Below are positions 7,778 through 15,784 of a stretch of 36,129 nt of DNA, in pieces (within the stretch, counting starts at the first letter, position 1; each line of letters begins with the position of its first letter). The stretch covers positions 219,829 to 255,957 of the forward strand of contig NZ_MIAM01000049.1 in NCBI RefSeq assembly GCF_001830555.1, written 5' to 3'. The position numbers and the translations under genes were made by a program. This stretch comes from Sphingopyxis sp. RIFCSPHIGHO2_12_FULL_65_19. Lineage in GTDB: Bacteria > Pseudomonadota > Alphaproteobacteria > Sphingomonadales > Sphingomonadaceae. Under the pieces are notes generated by a model. The model was not told the origin of the DNA and did no database searches. It saw only the letters and a program-made list of their open reading frames with translations.

Positions 7778-8375
7778 CCCCCCGCCACGAACGGGCTGGC
7801 GCGGTCGCTTGGCCAAACAATTCCGGATCACCCAATCCGGCAAGCCCGAAGTTCTTGAACGCTTCCCAATAGCCCCGACCGCTGATGGAGGAGGCAATAT
7901 CGATCGAAGAGCGATCTCTGTTTTTCAGTAATATAGAGTTCTTCATTCCCCGGGCGACAACCTCAAACGCAAGACGGAAGCGGCCGACGACCACTGACAT
8001 ACACGGCGCCCACCAGCACTTCCATCATATCAACCGCATCGGGGCAAACAATAATATCCAGAATGAGACAGTTTCCATTATCTTGATGCACAAAAATCGC
8101 GGATCATACTTAATGGCTCCTCGATTGGATATGACGACAATCACAAGATTGTCCGCTGAGATCGGCGCGATCCTGCGAGTAGGCGCAATCGCTGTATTTG
8201 GCCGGTTGCGGTCAGGCGGCTTTTGGGACGCGGTCGCGGCTAAGCCGACATTAGATCACCGACCCTCTCGGTGTAAACGGGATGCTCTGCCCCCTCAAGG
8301 AGGCTGGCCGCTTGCTGCCTTGAGCGCGGGAGTGATATCGTGCCGCTCGATTCTGAGCGCTTGCATGCACGCCAA
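7778..8375. other. Gap with operon promoter region and repeat copy
   Basis: About 600 bases without a convincing gene. The part from 7900 to 8150 is visibly more AT-rich than its surroundings and should contain the leftward promoter of the four-gene operon. The right part carries copy 2 of the dispersed repeat. A minus-strand frame from an ATG at 8000 stays open into the start of the TIR-like gene, but it has no clear ribosome binding site and resembles nothing I know, so I do not call it. Confidence 0.4.
8197..8288 (+). repeat. Dispersed intergenic repeat, copy 2
   Basis: Shares an identical 19-base left end with the copy at 12607 (TTTGGCCGGTTGCGGTCAG) and a nearly identical right end (CCCTCTCGGTGTAAACGG then GATGCTCT). 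The two ends are 66 bases apart here and 65 in copy 3, so the copies are collinear. Same orientation. Confidence 0.8.
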
Positions 8376-9317
8376 TCAGCCAGTCTTTTCGTCCTGTCGA
8401 AGGGTCAGATGCGCGACACTGATCGGACCTTCTGGCCAGTATTCGTCTTCCTCGGGCTTCTCCGGTCCGCCAGCGCTCAGACCGCGTGGTACCGATAGAT
8501 ACGGTGCGGCATCGTGGATGAATCCGATCACATTGCTATTTTGACGAAGCACGCCAGGTGCGCTCTGCACGATTGGAAGCGCACCGGTTACCCGGAGCAG
8601 TTCGTCGACGGTGAAAGACCAGTCGTCATTGCCGCCGGGCTCTGCCTCGCGACCGCAATATCCCCCGCCCATGGCCATCAGTGAGAGATACTGGCCTATC
8701 CTGATTTCCGCCTGAAAGCCATTCGGACGCGCTGGGAGCCAATGGGACCAGCGACGGGGCGTAAGAGCGAGATCGACGCCGCCATATTCCGCCGTGACGG
8801 AAGGATCGCCAATCAGGGGCATGCCCTTCAGGTCGCGAGGGCGAGGGTCATAGCTGGAATCGACAAAGGTGAACTGGGGCAGATCAGCTAGAAGCTCATA
8901 TTGGGTCCAATCGGGCCCGGACAGCTTAATCTGGCCTTTTTTGCAACGTTTGGCTTGGACGAGCACCGCGCGTCGATCGTCGATTGTGCCGCCATAATCC
9001 TGATGATCGATGACGATAAGGAGGTCCGCAAGCTCACACCGCCCGGTTCCTCTGGTATAGCGGACCGGGGTGTAGCGGACATGCGGCCGGGAGTGGGTGA
9101 AGATCGCGGTCAGTTCCAGGCGATGAAACGTCGGTCGCAGAAGCGGCGTCCACGCCGCAGCGATCGCATCGAAGCCATCGAGCGTGAGCGCTCGAACTGC
9201 GCTCACCTCTCCGCAGGCGCGCGGCGTCCGCGCCCCGCCACGATCGAGAACATCGCACACAGCAGCGTCGGCCGTCGCGGCGAGTTGGTTGAAGAGCTGG
9301 GGATCATGCGTTAGCAT
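8376..9317 (-). CDS. Putative PD-(D/E)XK nuclease-like protein
   Basis: 313 residues, second gene of a two-gene module behind the 570-residue nuclease gene, 40 bp apart. The centre holds CELADLLIVID (E95, D98), a short loop, then RRAVLVQAKRCKKG (Q121, K123). This spacing fits the Glu/Asp...Q-x-K core of restriction-endonuclease-like folds. The N-terminal helical part and the C-terminal 180 residues are unrecognised. Start ATG 9317 is preceded by TAGGA at about 11 bases; a TTG at 9320 is also in frame. No methyltransferase is encoded nearby, so it is not obviously part of a modification-dependent pair. Confidence 0.6.
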   Translation of the reverse strand: MLTHDPQLFNQLAATADAAVCDVLDRGGARTPRACGEVSAVRALTLDGFDAIAAAWTPLLRPTFHRLELTAIFTHSRPHVRYTPVRYTRGTGRCELADLLIVIDHQDYGGTIDDRRAVLVQAKRCKKGQIKLSGPDWTQYELLADLPQFTFVDSSYDPRPRDLKGMPLIGDPSVTAEYGGVDLALTPRRWSHWLPARPNGFQAEIRIGQYLSLMAMGGGYCGREAEPGGNDDWSFTVDELLRVTGALPIVQSAPGVLRQNSNVIGFIHDAAPYLSVPRGLSAGGPEKPEEDEYWPEGPISVAHLTLRQDEKTG

Positions 9318-9357
9318 CAAATAGCATTCCTATTGGGGCACCCACGAGGCGCTGTGC

Positions 9358-11073
9358 TTATGGCACACCGCATCGGTCGAGAAAGCTGCGCGAGAAGGTT
9401 GCGCTGCTCCAATCGTTGTCATCGGCGACATCGAAGAAGTGAAGCTCTATACCGACCTGCTCTAGTGCCTCGCAGAGAACAGCCTGTGGTTTCCTAGGGA
9501 GGAGCAATATTTTTCGATGACCGTCAAGGCGTGCAAGCATTTTAGAATAAAGGAGTAACTGACCGGTGCCGGCGTAAACATCGACAGCAGAGAATCCCGT
9601 CTTAATCTCGACCAAGATGCCACCGTCTTCCCCATCGATTTCGCCGTCCGTGTCGTAGCCCCGCGCTGGGATAGGTTTACGCAAATCCTTGTCGGCTGTT
9701 TTCAGTATTTCTTTTAGCGCCTGCCAAACTTCACCATGGCGCTTGCGCATCGTGCGGCTGCCTCCTTGCGACCAGAAGGTGGAACTGCCCCCTTCCTCGT
9801 CGCGACCAAACCGGTCCATAATCTCCGCCGCATCCGCCTTGGCCTGCGCTCGATCAACGCCTTCAGGAACGCGCAGTGCCGCGCAGATTTTTACAAATCT
9901 GGCGGTGTTGCGTCGCATTTCGTCTGCATAATCGGTGATCGGGGTAACGATGAACCAAAGGCGATGCGCCGCCTCGCCTTTCAGCCGCACATCCGCCGGC
10001 GTCATCCCGCTCAAATCACGGAAGTCGATCTCATCGACACGTGCTGACTGGTTGTTCTCGTGCAGCGTACCCTGTCTGATCATATACAAGCGTCCCAGCT
10101 CGTCGCGCGCGACAGCGCTTGATCCGTTTTCGGTTTTCGGATCCGAGGGGATATTGATCTGGACGGACCAGTCGCGACCGAACGGATCGACGCCCAAGGT
10201 TGCCTTCTCGTGCAACTCGCCATCGGGTGCATCGCCGTATGAGGCAACAGCAATTTGCTCGTCGGGCAGCCATCCGATCTTGCGGTCATATTGCGCAGCC
10301 TCCAGGATGGCCGCCTGCCATTTTCGGAACGCCGAGCGAACATCGCCCTTCCTTGTGACAATGTGGAGGCGCGGCACCTCCCTCCAAGTTTGCGTGACCA
10401 TGCGATCGACCCGGCTGCGGACAGCGCCCATATTGTCAAGCGGTGCGTATCCCTTCACCCATTCCAGATTCATTGCAGCCAAAACCGCCGAGATATTCTG
10501 CATGCGCCTTTCGTAGGCGCTGTGATTTCGGGCTGAGAGCGCCGTCGCCAATATCTCACGCCGTAAGGCCGACTTGTTCAGTTTCGTGCCTTTCTGCTGC
10601 GCGGTCCAAAGTTGGCGATAGGCTCCGACACAGGCTTCGAGTTCATCATCCGTCCAACCCGACGACGAAGGGTTATTCGGCGTCGCTACCCGCTCGAAGC
10701 GTACCGATCTGCGTCCGGCATCGTAGAAGGCGTGATATCCGGCATCGAGCCAAGCGCTTCGCCGCGACAAATGATATTGCGTATTGGCCCAAAACTGCGA
10801 CGTAGCGGCCCCGTCAGGTAACCATCCAACTATCTCCTCAATCGAGCTGAGTGGCAGTAAAAGCGATGCGGCGGTCTGCATTGAGAGATAGTCGAACAGC
10901 GGCTTGTATTTTCGGCTGTCTCGCTGCGCGACAGCATCGGCTTTCCGTGTACCGCGCGCTCTGAACTCGCCGGTCTCGGCATTAAACGCTTCAAGGTGCA
11001 TGGTGAGGTGCTCGTCAGGCCATCGGCCGACCGTCGACCGCGAATTCGCGGTCGTGTCCTTCGCGACCAGCAT
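9358..11073 (-). CDS. McrA-like DNA-binding region fused to PD-(D/E)XK nuclease
   Basis: 571 residues. In order: an N-terminal segment; a region at about 77-128 (IEEIVGWLP...FWANTQYH...AWLDAGY) of a type I associate with small nucleic-acid-related domains; a helical block at 140-216 (WTDDELEACV...NISAVL...GYAPLDNMG) of the type preceding HNH domains in McrA-like restriction proteins; a long middle part; and at 473-492 a nuclease core GEIDG...ILVEIKT with D480, E489 and K491. So HNH appears replaced by PD-(D/E)XK. The first start codon in frame is the ATG at 11073, but good-looking coding sequence (RHLRDVWDGDRNFGVV) continues upstream to the junction near 11112, so the true N-terminus may be lost. 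Confidence 0.7.
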   Translation of the reverse strand: MLVAKDTTANSRSTVGRWPDEHLTMHLEAFNAETGEFRARGTRKADAVAQRDSRKYKPLFDYLSMQTAASLLLPLSSIEEIVGWLPDGAATSQFWANTQYHLSRRSAWLDAGYHAFYDAGRRSVRFERVATPNNPSSSGWTDDELEACVGAYRQLWTAQQKGTKLNKSALRREILATALSARNHSAYERRMQNISAVLAAMNLEWVKGYAPLDNMGAVRSRVDRMVTQTWREVPRLHIVTRKGDVRSAFRKWQAAILEAAQYDRKIGWLPDEQIAVASYGDAPDGELHEKATLGVDPFGRDWSVQINIPSDPKTENGSSAVARDELGRLYMIRQGTLHENNQSARVDEIDFRDLSGMTPADVRLKGEAAHRLWFIVTPITDYADEMRRNTARFVKICAALRVPEGVDRAQAKADAAEIMDRFGRDEEGGSSTFWSQGGSRTMRKRHGEVWQALKEILKTADKDLRKPIPARGYDTDGEIDGEDGGILVEIKTGFSAVDVYAGTGQLLLYSKMLARLDGHRKILLLPRKPQAVLCEALEQVGIELHFFDVADDNDWSSATFSRSFLDRCGVP

Positions 11074-11115
11074 GACGACACCAAAGTTTCTATCGCCGTC
11101 CCAAACATCCCTTAG

Positions 11116-11397
11116 ATGGCGAATGCGAGCCTTGTTGCGGGGGCCACGCGCTATGCCTCGTCGGCGTTCAAGGAGGCCTCGAACGATCCGCTGATATCGT
11201 CGAAGCCCTACTGGCTATTCAACGCGCGCGTGTCGCTTGCCGGCGAGAAGGACGGGTGGGAAGTCGCGCTCTGGGGGCGCAACCTCACCAGGGAGCGCTA
11301 TGTCGTCTCCGGCGTCAACCTCGCCTCGCTCGGCATCGTCAACCGCATCTACAACGCGCCGCGCACCTATGGCGTCGAACTCAGCTTCCGCTACTGA
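11116..11397 (+). pseudogene. C-terminal remnant of a TonB-dependent receptor
   Basis: The frame encodes the last roughly 93 residues of a TonB-dependent outer-membrane receptor: YWLFNARVSL, then WEVALWGRNLTRERY, and the terminal beta-strand RTYGVELSFRY ending in aromatic Tyr just before TGA. This is how these barrels end. The plug and most barrel strands are missing, and an in-frame TAG sits directly before the ATG at 11116, where unrelated sequence begins. It was decapitated at the island junction. Its stop overlaps the ribosome binding site of the serine hydrolase gene, indicating former co-transcription. Confidence 0.85.
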
Positions 11398-11407
11398 GGA
11401 ACAAAAA

Positions 11408-12523
11408 ATGACCATGTACGTACCGATTTCCGGCCATTGCGACCCTCGCTTCGACGCAGTGAAAGCAGCATTCAAAGGGAATTTCGCCGAGCGCGGCGAC
11501 GTCGGCGCGGCGCTCTGCCTTATCGTGGACGGCAATCCAGTCGTCGACCTGCATGGCGGATGGCGCGACAATGCGCGGACGCAGAAATGGACGGCCGACA
11601 CGCTCGTCAATCTCTGGTCGACGACCAAGGGCGTCGGCGCAATCTGCTTCGCCTTGCTCGCCGATCGAGGGCTTCTGTCCTACGACGATCCCGTCGCGCG
11701 CCATTGGCCCGAATTCAGCGCCGAGGGCAAGGAGGGCGTGACTATCGGCATGCTGCTCTCGCACCAGTCGGGACTCAGTGGCTTTGCATCACCCGCATCC
11801 GTCGTCGACCTGTTCGCCGGCGCGGAAGCTGCCGCCAGGCTCGCCGCGCAGGCCCCCTTCTGGAAACCAGGCAGCGGGTCGGGCTATCATGCGATCAGCA
11901 TCGGCATCCTTGCGACCGAATTGTTCCGCCGGATCGACGGCCGGTCGCTCAAGGCCTTTGTGCGGGACGAACTCGCGGGCAAGCTGGCTCTCGATATCTC
12001 TATAGGTCTTGCGAGCGAAGACGAGGCGCGCCGCGCAGAGATCATCGCTCCGCCGGAGATGAGTTCGGCCGATATCGGACAACTCACGCCGGCACAGATC
12101 GCCGCGCTGGCCAATCCGCCCCTCGACCCGCGGCTCCCCAACGAGCCGGCCTGGTGCGCCGCCGATCTCGTCTCGGCAAACGGTCATTCGAATGCGGCCG
12201 CACTCGCACGGCTTTACGCCCGTTTCACCAACCGACTGGTAAATCCCGCGACGCTAGCTGCCGCAACGCAGCCGCGCATCGAAGGCGTCGACCTCGTTCT
12301 CGGGATGCCGGCACAATGGGCCGCTGGCTTCCTCGTCAATTCGGATGGAATCTATGGTCCGAACAAGGCGGCCTTCGGTCATTCGGGATGGGGCGGATCC
12401 TTTGCCTTCGCCGATCCCCATGCAAAGCTCGCGATGAGCTACACAATGAACAGGATGGGAACGATGCTTCGCGACGATCCGCGGGACGTGGCCCTGATAA
12501 ACGCCGCTTACGCATGCATCTAG
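11408..12523 (+). CDS. Serine hydrolase, beta-lactamase/esterase family VIII
   Basis: 371 residues with the class C beta-lactamase-like fold. S-x-x-K motif STTK (S71, K74), Tyr motif in GSGYHAIS (Y160) and a C-terminal HSGWGGSF in place of KTG, the pattern typical of family VIII carboxylesterases such as EstB rather than true beta-lactamases. No signal peptide is seen, so it is probably cytoplasmic. GAGGA lies 7 bases before the ATG. It follows the TonB-receptor remnant by 10 bp and probably was the second gene of that operon, so the island insertion may have removed its promoter. The substrate is unknown, probably a short-chain ester or lactone. Confidence 0.85.
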   Translation: MTMYVPISGHCDPRFDAVKAAFKGNFAERGDVGAALCLIVDGNPVVDLHGGWRDNARTQKWTADTLVNLWSTTKGVGAICFALLADRGLLSYDDPVARHWPEFSAEGKEGVTIGMLLSHQSGLSGFASPASVVDLFAGAEAAARLAAQAPFWKPGSGSGYHAISIGILATELFRRIDGRSLKAFVRDELAGKLALDISIGLASEDEARRAEIIAPPEMSSADIGQLTPAQIAALANPPLDPRLPNEPAWCAADLVSANGHSNAAALARLYARFTNRLVNPATLAAATQPRIEGVDLVLGMPAQWAAGFLVNSDGIYGPNKAAFGHSGWGGSFAFADPHAKLAMSYTMNRMGTMLRDDPRDVALINAAYACI

Positions 12524-12606
12524 GGGATCCCGACAGACCAACGCGTGGTTATCAGCCCCTCGCCACGTATATGATTGGCTCGAGATAGCCGATGCAGGAT
12601 ACTAGC

Positions 12607-12697
12607 TTTGGCCGGTTGCGGTCAGACCGCTTGCCAGCCCCCTTTCGGCCTAACAGATATTCGACCTTCCACCCTCTCGGTGTGAACCGGATGCTCT
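12607..12697 (+). repeat. Dispersed intergenic repeat, copy 3
   Basis: Direct repeat of the copy at 8197: identical first 19 bases, and CCCTCTCGGTGTGAACCGG then ATGCTCT at the right end, with a diverged centre. It occupies most of the 237-bp gap between the convergent serine hydrolase and SDR genes, in which I see no other feature. Confidence 0.8.
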
Positions 12698-12760
12698 CAC
12701 CTTCTGCCAAGGCCTGTCGCAACCGACGCCCGCCATTGGTGCGGACGTCGGAGCATGTCC

Positions 12761-13549
12761 TCAGACGGTGCGAACGGTGCCTCCGTCGATGATGAATTCT
12801 GCGCCGTGGATCGCGGCGGCGCGATCCGACGCCAGATAGGCGATGAGATCGGCAACCTCATAGGGCTCCGCTCCACGTCCGATCGGGATCCCGCCCAAAC
12901 CGTCAAGGACGGCTTGGCGGGCCTCTTCGATTGTACCGCCGGTGGCAGCCTGAAGTCGCTCCAGGAAGTCAGCGGCCGACTCGGTCATGATCCAACCGGG
13001 AGAGACGGCGTTGACCCGCACGCCCTTCGGTCCCAGTTCCTTGGAGATCGATTTGCTGTAAGTCCGGAGCGCAGCCTTCGCGGCGGCGTAGCCGGTGGTC
13101 GATTCCGGAAGCGGGAGGATCGACTGGATGGAGGTTACATGCACCACCGCGCCTACGCCCTGTTCGATCATGTACGGGACGAGGAAGCGATCCAGGCGGA
13201 CCGTGGCGAGAAGGTTCAGGTTCAGCTCGGCGAGCCAGTGATCGTCGGTCAAGGCGGCAAAGCCGCCCCCCGGCGAAGACGAGCCGCCGATCACATGGGC
13301 GATGATGTCTACACCGCCCATATTTGCGAGCGCCGCGGCAGCCAGCATTTCGCTGCCCTCGGCCGTCGTCAGGTCGGCCCGGACGAACTCGGCACCGGCA
13401 ACGGGCTCGGGGTTGCCGCGGGCGGCGGTGATGACACGGGCACCACCAGCGAGGAAGCGCTCGACGGTGGCGCGGCCCAGACCCTTGGTGCCGCCACTGA
13501 CGACCACGCGCTTGCCTGCAAACTCGGCCGGATCAGCCTGAATGCTCAT
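12761..13549 (-). CDS. SDR-family NAD(P)-dependent oxidoreductase
   Basis: 262-residue classical short-chain dehydrogenase/reductase. It has the nucleotide-binding motif GGTKGLG (19-25) and catalytic S140, Y154 and K158 (HVTS, YAAAK), plus the PGWIMTE segment. Near the C-terminus it has IDGGT. The protein is cytoplasmic and reduces or oxidises an unknown carbonyl/alcohol. It is translationally coupled to the SnoaL-like gene upstream by a 4-bp ATGA overlap. The pair diverges from a LysR regulator, which probably controls it. Confidence 0.9.
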   Translation of the reverse strand: MSIQADPAEFAGKRVVVSGGTKGLGRATVERFLAGGARVITAARGNPEPVAGAEFVRADLTTAEGSEMLAAAALANMGGVDIIAHVIGGSSSPGGGFAALTDDHWLAELNLNLLATVRLDRFLVPYMIEQGVGAVVHVTSIQSILPLPESTTGYAAAKAALRTYSKSISKELGPKGVRVNAVSPGWIMTESAADFLERLQAATGGTIEEARQAVLDGLGGIPIGRGAEPYEVADLIAYLASDRAAAIHGAEFIIDGGTVRTV

Positions 13550-13920
13550 AGCGTGATCTCCAGCGTCTTGATCGCGTCGTTTTCGAGCGCGAAGCGATAG
13601 GTGAAGCGGATCGGGCTGCCCTTGAAGTCGCCATGGGCGGGGCCTTCGACAACGACCTGACCATTCTCGTGACGGATGCCATCAGGCGTGAAGATCGCCT
13701 TTACCGCCACGACCTCTTCCTCGAACAAGGTCCTGAGTTCCGCGTAACCTTCGAGACGGCGTCCGACGTCGACGAGAACCGCATCGGACGCGAAGGGTTG
13801 CAACATGGCATCCACATCGAGCCGGGCGTTAGCCTCGATATAATCGGCTATCGGCTTGGGTAACGCTTTTACGACCGTTTCGGTATCGCGGCGGTCATCG
13901 GCTGGGGTATCGGTCTGCAT
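13546..13920 (-). CDS. SnoaL/NTF2-like domain protein
   Basis: 124 residues with the layout of the SnoaL-like branch of the NTF2 fold: a leading helix (PIADYIEANARLDVDAML), FASDAVLVD, and a curved sheet ending YRFALENDAIKTLEI. Such proteins serve as small hydrolases, isomerases or ligand binders; no catalytic set can be assigned. First gene of the two-gene operon with the SDR, overlapping it by 4 bp. AAGGAG lies just upstream of the ATG at 13920. Confidence 0.8.
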   Translation of the reverse strand: MQTDTPADDRRDTETVVKALPKPIADYIEANARLDVDAMLQPFASDAVLVDVGRRLEGYAELRTLFEEEVVAVKAIFTPDGIRHENGQVVVEGPAHGDFKGSPIRFTYRFALENDAIKTLEITL

Positions 13921-13951
13921 GACAAGTCTCCTTCGGTTTGACTTGCCTCCA

Positions 13952-13986
13952 TATTAGGGGTCGGCCACTATTCTAATAAGTGGGCC
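13952..13986. promoter_or_regulatory. Candidate LysR operator in divergent promoter
   Basis: Nested inverted repeats between the SnoaL/SDR operon and the LysR gene: TATTAG (13952-13957) with CTAATA (13973-13978), and a near-palindrome GGCCACTATT/AATAAGTGGGCC (13963-13986). Location and symmetry fit binding by the adjacent LysR protein. No binding data are visible. Confidence 0.5.
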
Positions 13987-14019
13987 AATCATGGATGATG
14001 TAGTGAAGGATTCGGGATA

Positions 14020-14937
14020 ATGTCGCGACTGGCGCTTCGAGATTTCGACGCAGTGCTGGCGGTGGCGCGGCGCACATCTTTCCGGCAAGCTGCCATCGAT
14101 CTCGGCATGTCGACGACCGCGCTCAGCCATATGATCGCAAGGATCGAAGCCGAGCTGGGCGTGCGCCTGTTCAACCGGACAACGCGGAGCGTGGCGCTGA
14201 CCGATGCGGGACGGATTTTCGTCGATCGCCTCGGCCCCTCGCTTCAGGACGTGCGCGAAGCCATAGAGATCGTCCGTGAACGCCGCGCGACTCCTGCGGG
14301 GACGCTGCGCATCAATGCGCCGCCCTTCGCCGCGCGCTCGCCTGCCTTCACCGACCTTCTCCTGGAATATTCCCGCCGTTACCCCGACATGCATGTCGAT
14401 CTGGTGACCGAGGGACTGTTGCGCGACATCGTTGCCGAAGGTTTCGATCTCGGCGTTCGCGTCGCTTCGCTCATCCCGTCCGACATGATCGCCCTGTCGC
14501 TTGGCGAGCTCCAGCGTTTCGCCGTTGTCGCTTCCCCTGCCTATCTGGCGGGGCGGCCGCGTCCGCTTGTGCCGACCGATCTGCATAGCCATGCCTGCAT
14601 CCGCATCCGCTTACCCGATGGTTCGCTTTACCGCTGGCATTTCGAGAAAGGCGGCGACACCGCACAAGTCGAGGTGAGCGGGTCCATGACGTTCGACGAA
14701 CTTGCGCTCTCGCGTGCGACGGTGCTGTCGGACTTTGGGATCGGCTTTTTCTTTGAACAGGATGTGGTTGCCGACATAAAAGACGGACGGCTCGTCCGCC
14801 TGCTCGAGGATTGGACCCCGTCCTTCCCGGGCCTCAGCCTCTATTATCCGGGCCGAAGGCATCCTTCCGCCGGCCTTGCAGCGTTTCTGGCATTAGCCCG
14901 CGAGCGCGCTTCCGCGACTAGGGTCAGGACTCATTGA
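14020..14937 (+). CDS. LysR-family transcriptional regulator with IS-altered C-terminus
   Basis: 305 residues: N-terminal winged helix (about 5-62, [40 protein letters not shown]) and a periplasmic-binding-like effector domain from about 90. It diverges from the SnoaL/SDR pair, with a palindromic site between them. The last codons read ATRVRTH then stop and lie inside the left end of the IS5-family element. Removing the element and one CTAG copy would give ATSEF then stop, so the insertion changed only the final few residues. The protein is probably still functional, since the effector domain is complete. Confidence 0.9.
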   Translation: MSRLALRDFDAVLAVARRTSFRQAAIDLGMSTTALSHMIARIEAELGVRLFNRTTRSVALTDAGRIFVDRLGPSLQDVREAIEIVRERRATPAGTLRINAPPFAARSPAFTDLLLEYSRRYPDMHVDLVTEGLLRDIVAEGFDLGVRVASLIPSDMIALSLGELQRFAVVASPAYLAGRPRPLVPTDLHSHACIRIRLPDGSLYRWHFEKGGDTAQVEVSGSMTFDELALSRATVLSDFGIGFFFEQDVVADIKDGRLVRLLEDWTPSFPGLSLYYPGRRHPSAGLAAFLALARERASATRVRTH

Positions 14938-15724
14938 TCAGAGCCAGAAGATGACGGTTGCGGCGAGGGCGACGGCGGAGAAGAAGGCTTTCGGGCACCG
15001 ATCGTAGCGTGTTGCGACCCGTCTCCAGTCCTTGGGGCGGCCGAACATGATCTCGATGCGGTTGCGGCGTTTGTAGCGGCGCTTGTCGTATTTGACGGTC
15101 TTGTTCCGTATTTTCCGGCCCGGGATGCAGGGCGTGATGCCCTTTTCCTGCAAGGCATCGCGGAACCAGTCGGCATCATAGCCCCGGTCGGCGAGCATCC
15201 ATTGCGCTTTGGGCAGACTGTCGAGCAAAGCGGCCGCGCCCGTGTAATCGCTGACCTGCCCGGCGGTCATGAAGAAGCTTATCGGGCGGCCATTTGCATC
15301 GGTCACGGCATGAAGCTTGGTGTTCATACCGCCTTTCGTGCGGCCGATCAGGCGTCCCGGGCCCCCTTTTTTACCCCAAGGCTCGACGCCGTGCGGTGGG
15401 CCTTCAAATAGAGCCTGCCCCGGCGAAGGCCGGGGTCGCGTCGATCATGATCGTCTTGCGCTCTGGCGCCTGAGGTGTGGCCAAGCCCTCCATCATGCGG
15501 ATGAAGATGCCTTTGTCGCTCCACCGCTTCCAGCGATTATAAAGCGTCTTCGCCGGGCCATACTCCCTCGGCGCATCGCGCCACCTCAGCCCATTGCGGT
15601 TGACAAAGATTATCCCGCTCAAAACCCGTCGATCGTCGACCCGTTCGCGGCCATGGCTCTTCGGAAAATACGGCTGAAGACGCGCCATCTGCTCGTCCGT
15701 CAGCCAATACAAATCACTCATCAT
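14938..15724 (-). pseudogene. IS5-family transposase, disrupted
   Basis: The first frame (15724-15404) gives the N-terminal domain (LTDEQMARLQPYFP...GRERVDDRRVL) to the first catalytic Asp in TIMIDAT, then reads PAFAGAGSI and stops. The second frame (15327-14938) gives MNTKLHAVTDANGRP, LADRGYDADWF (second Asp) and RIEIMFGRPKDWRR (catalytic Glu). These elements normally join the frames by slippage at an A-run; an AAAAAAG run is present near 15366-15372. Here a 23-bp insertion at 15411-15433 also splits the codons right after IDAT, where the family continues YLKAHRTASS. This probably kills the enzyme. Confidence 0.85.
15411..15433. repeat. 23-bp palindromic insertion inside the transposase gene
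   Basis: Extra bases relative to the expected IDAT-YLKAHR codon sequence. They form, with the two adjacent bases, a perfect hairpin CCCCGGC-GAAG-GCCGGGG (15418-15435). It resembles the short GC-rich palindromes scattered in sphingomonad genomes (REP/RPE-like, from memory). Confidence 0.75.
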
Positions 15725-15784
15725 TCAGGCTCCTCACCGAGAGCCTGAATCACAGCCGTCACACCAAATCAATGGGTCCTGACC

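Larger units (their letters stand above)
14922..15784 (-). mobile_element. IS5-family insertion sequence, 863 bp
   Basis: Bounded by 17-bp inverted repeats GGTCAGGACTCATTGAT (14922-14938) and, read inward on the other strand, GGTCAGGACCCATTGAT (15768-15784), with 16 of 17 identical. A direct CTAG duplication flanks it (14918-14921 and 15785-15788), a target site common for IS5-type elements. It carries one transposase in the two-frame IS5/IS427-like layout, read on the minus strand. The insertion point is the end of the LysR gene. The intact repeats and duplication point to a relatively recent insertion, but the transposase is broken. Confidence 0.92.

Noticed and set aside
6302-7858. Long plus-strand open frame opposite the TIR-like and Cys-His-Asp genes
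   Set aside because: Antisense to two well-supported genes with ribosome sites and recognisable motifs; Arg-rich low-information product typical of GC-rich shadow frames.
7774-8000. Minus-strand open frame upstream of and overlapping the TIR-like gene
   Set aside because: No convincing ribosome site, no recognised similarity, and it overlaps the start of a well-supported gene.
8376-11073. Classical restriction-modification system
   Set aside because: No DNA methyltransferase or specificity subunit motif is seen anywhere between 3.4 and 12.7 kb.
3904-11073. CRISPR array or integrase-bounded prophage
   Set aside because: No regularly spaced repeats, no integrase, no phage structural gene and no tRNA at either edge.
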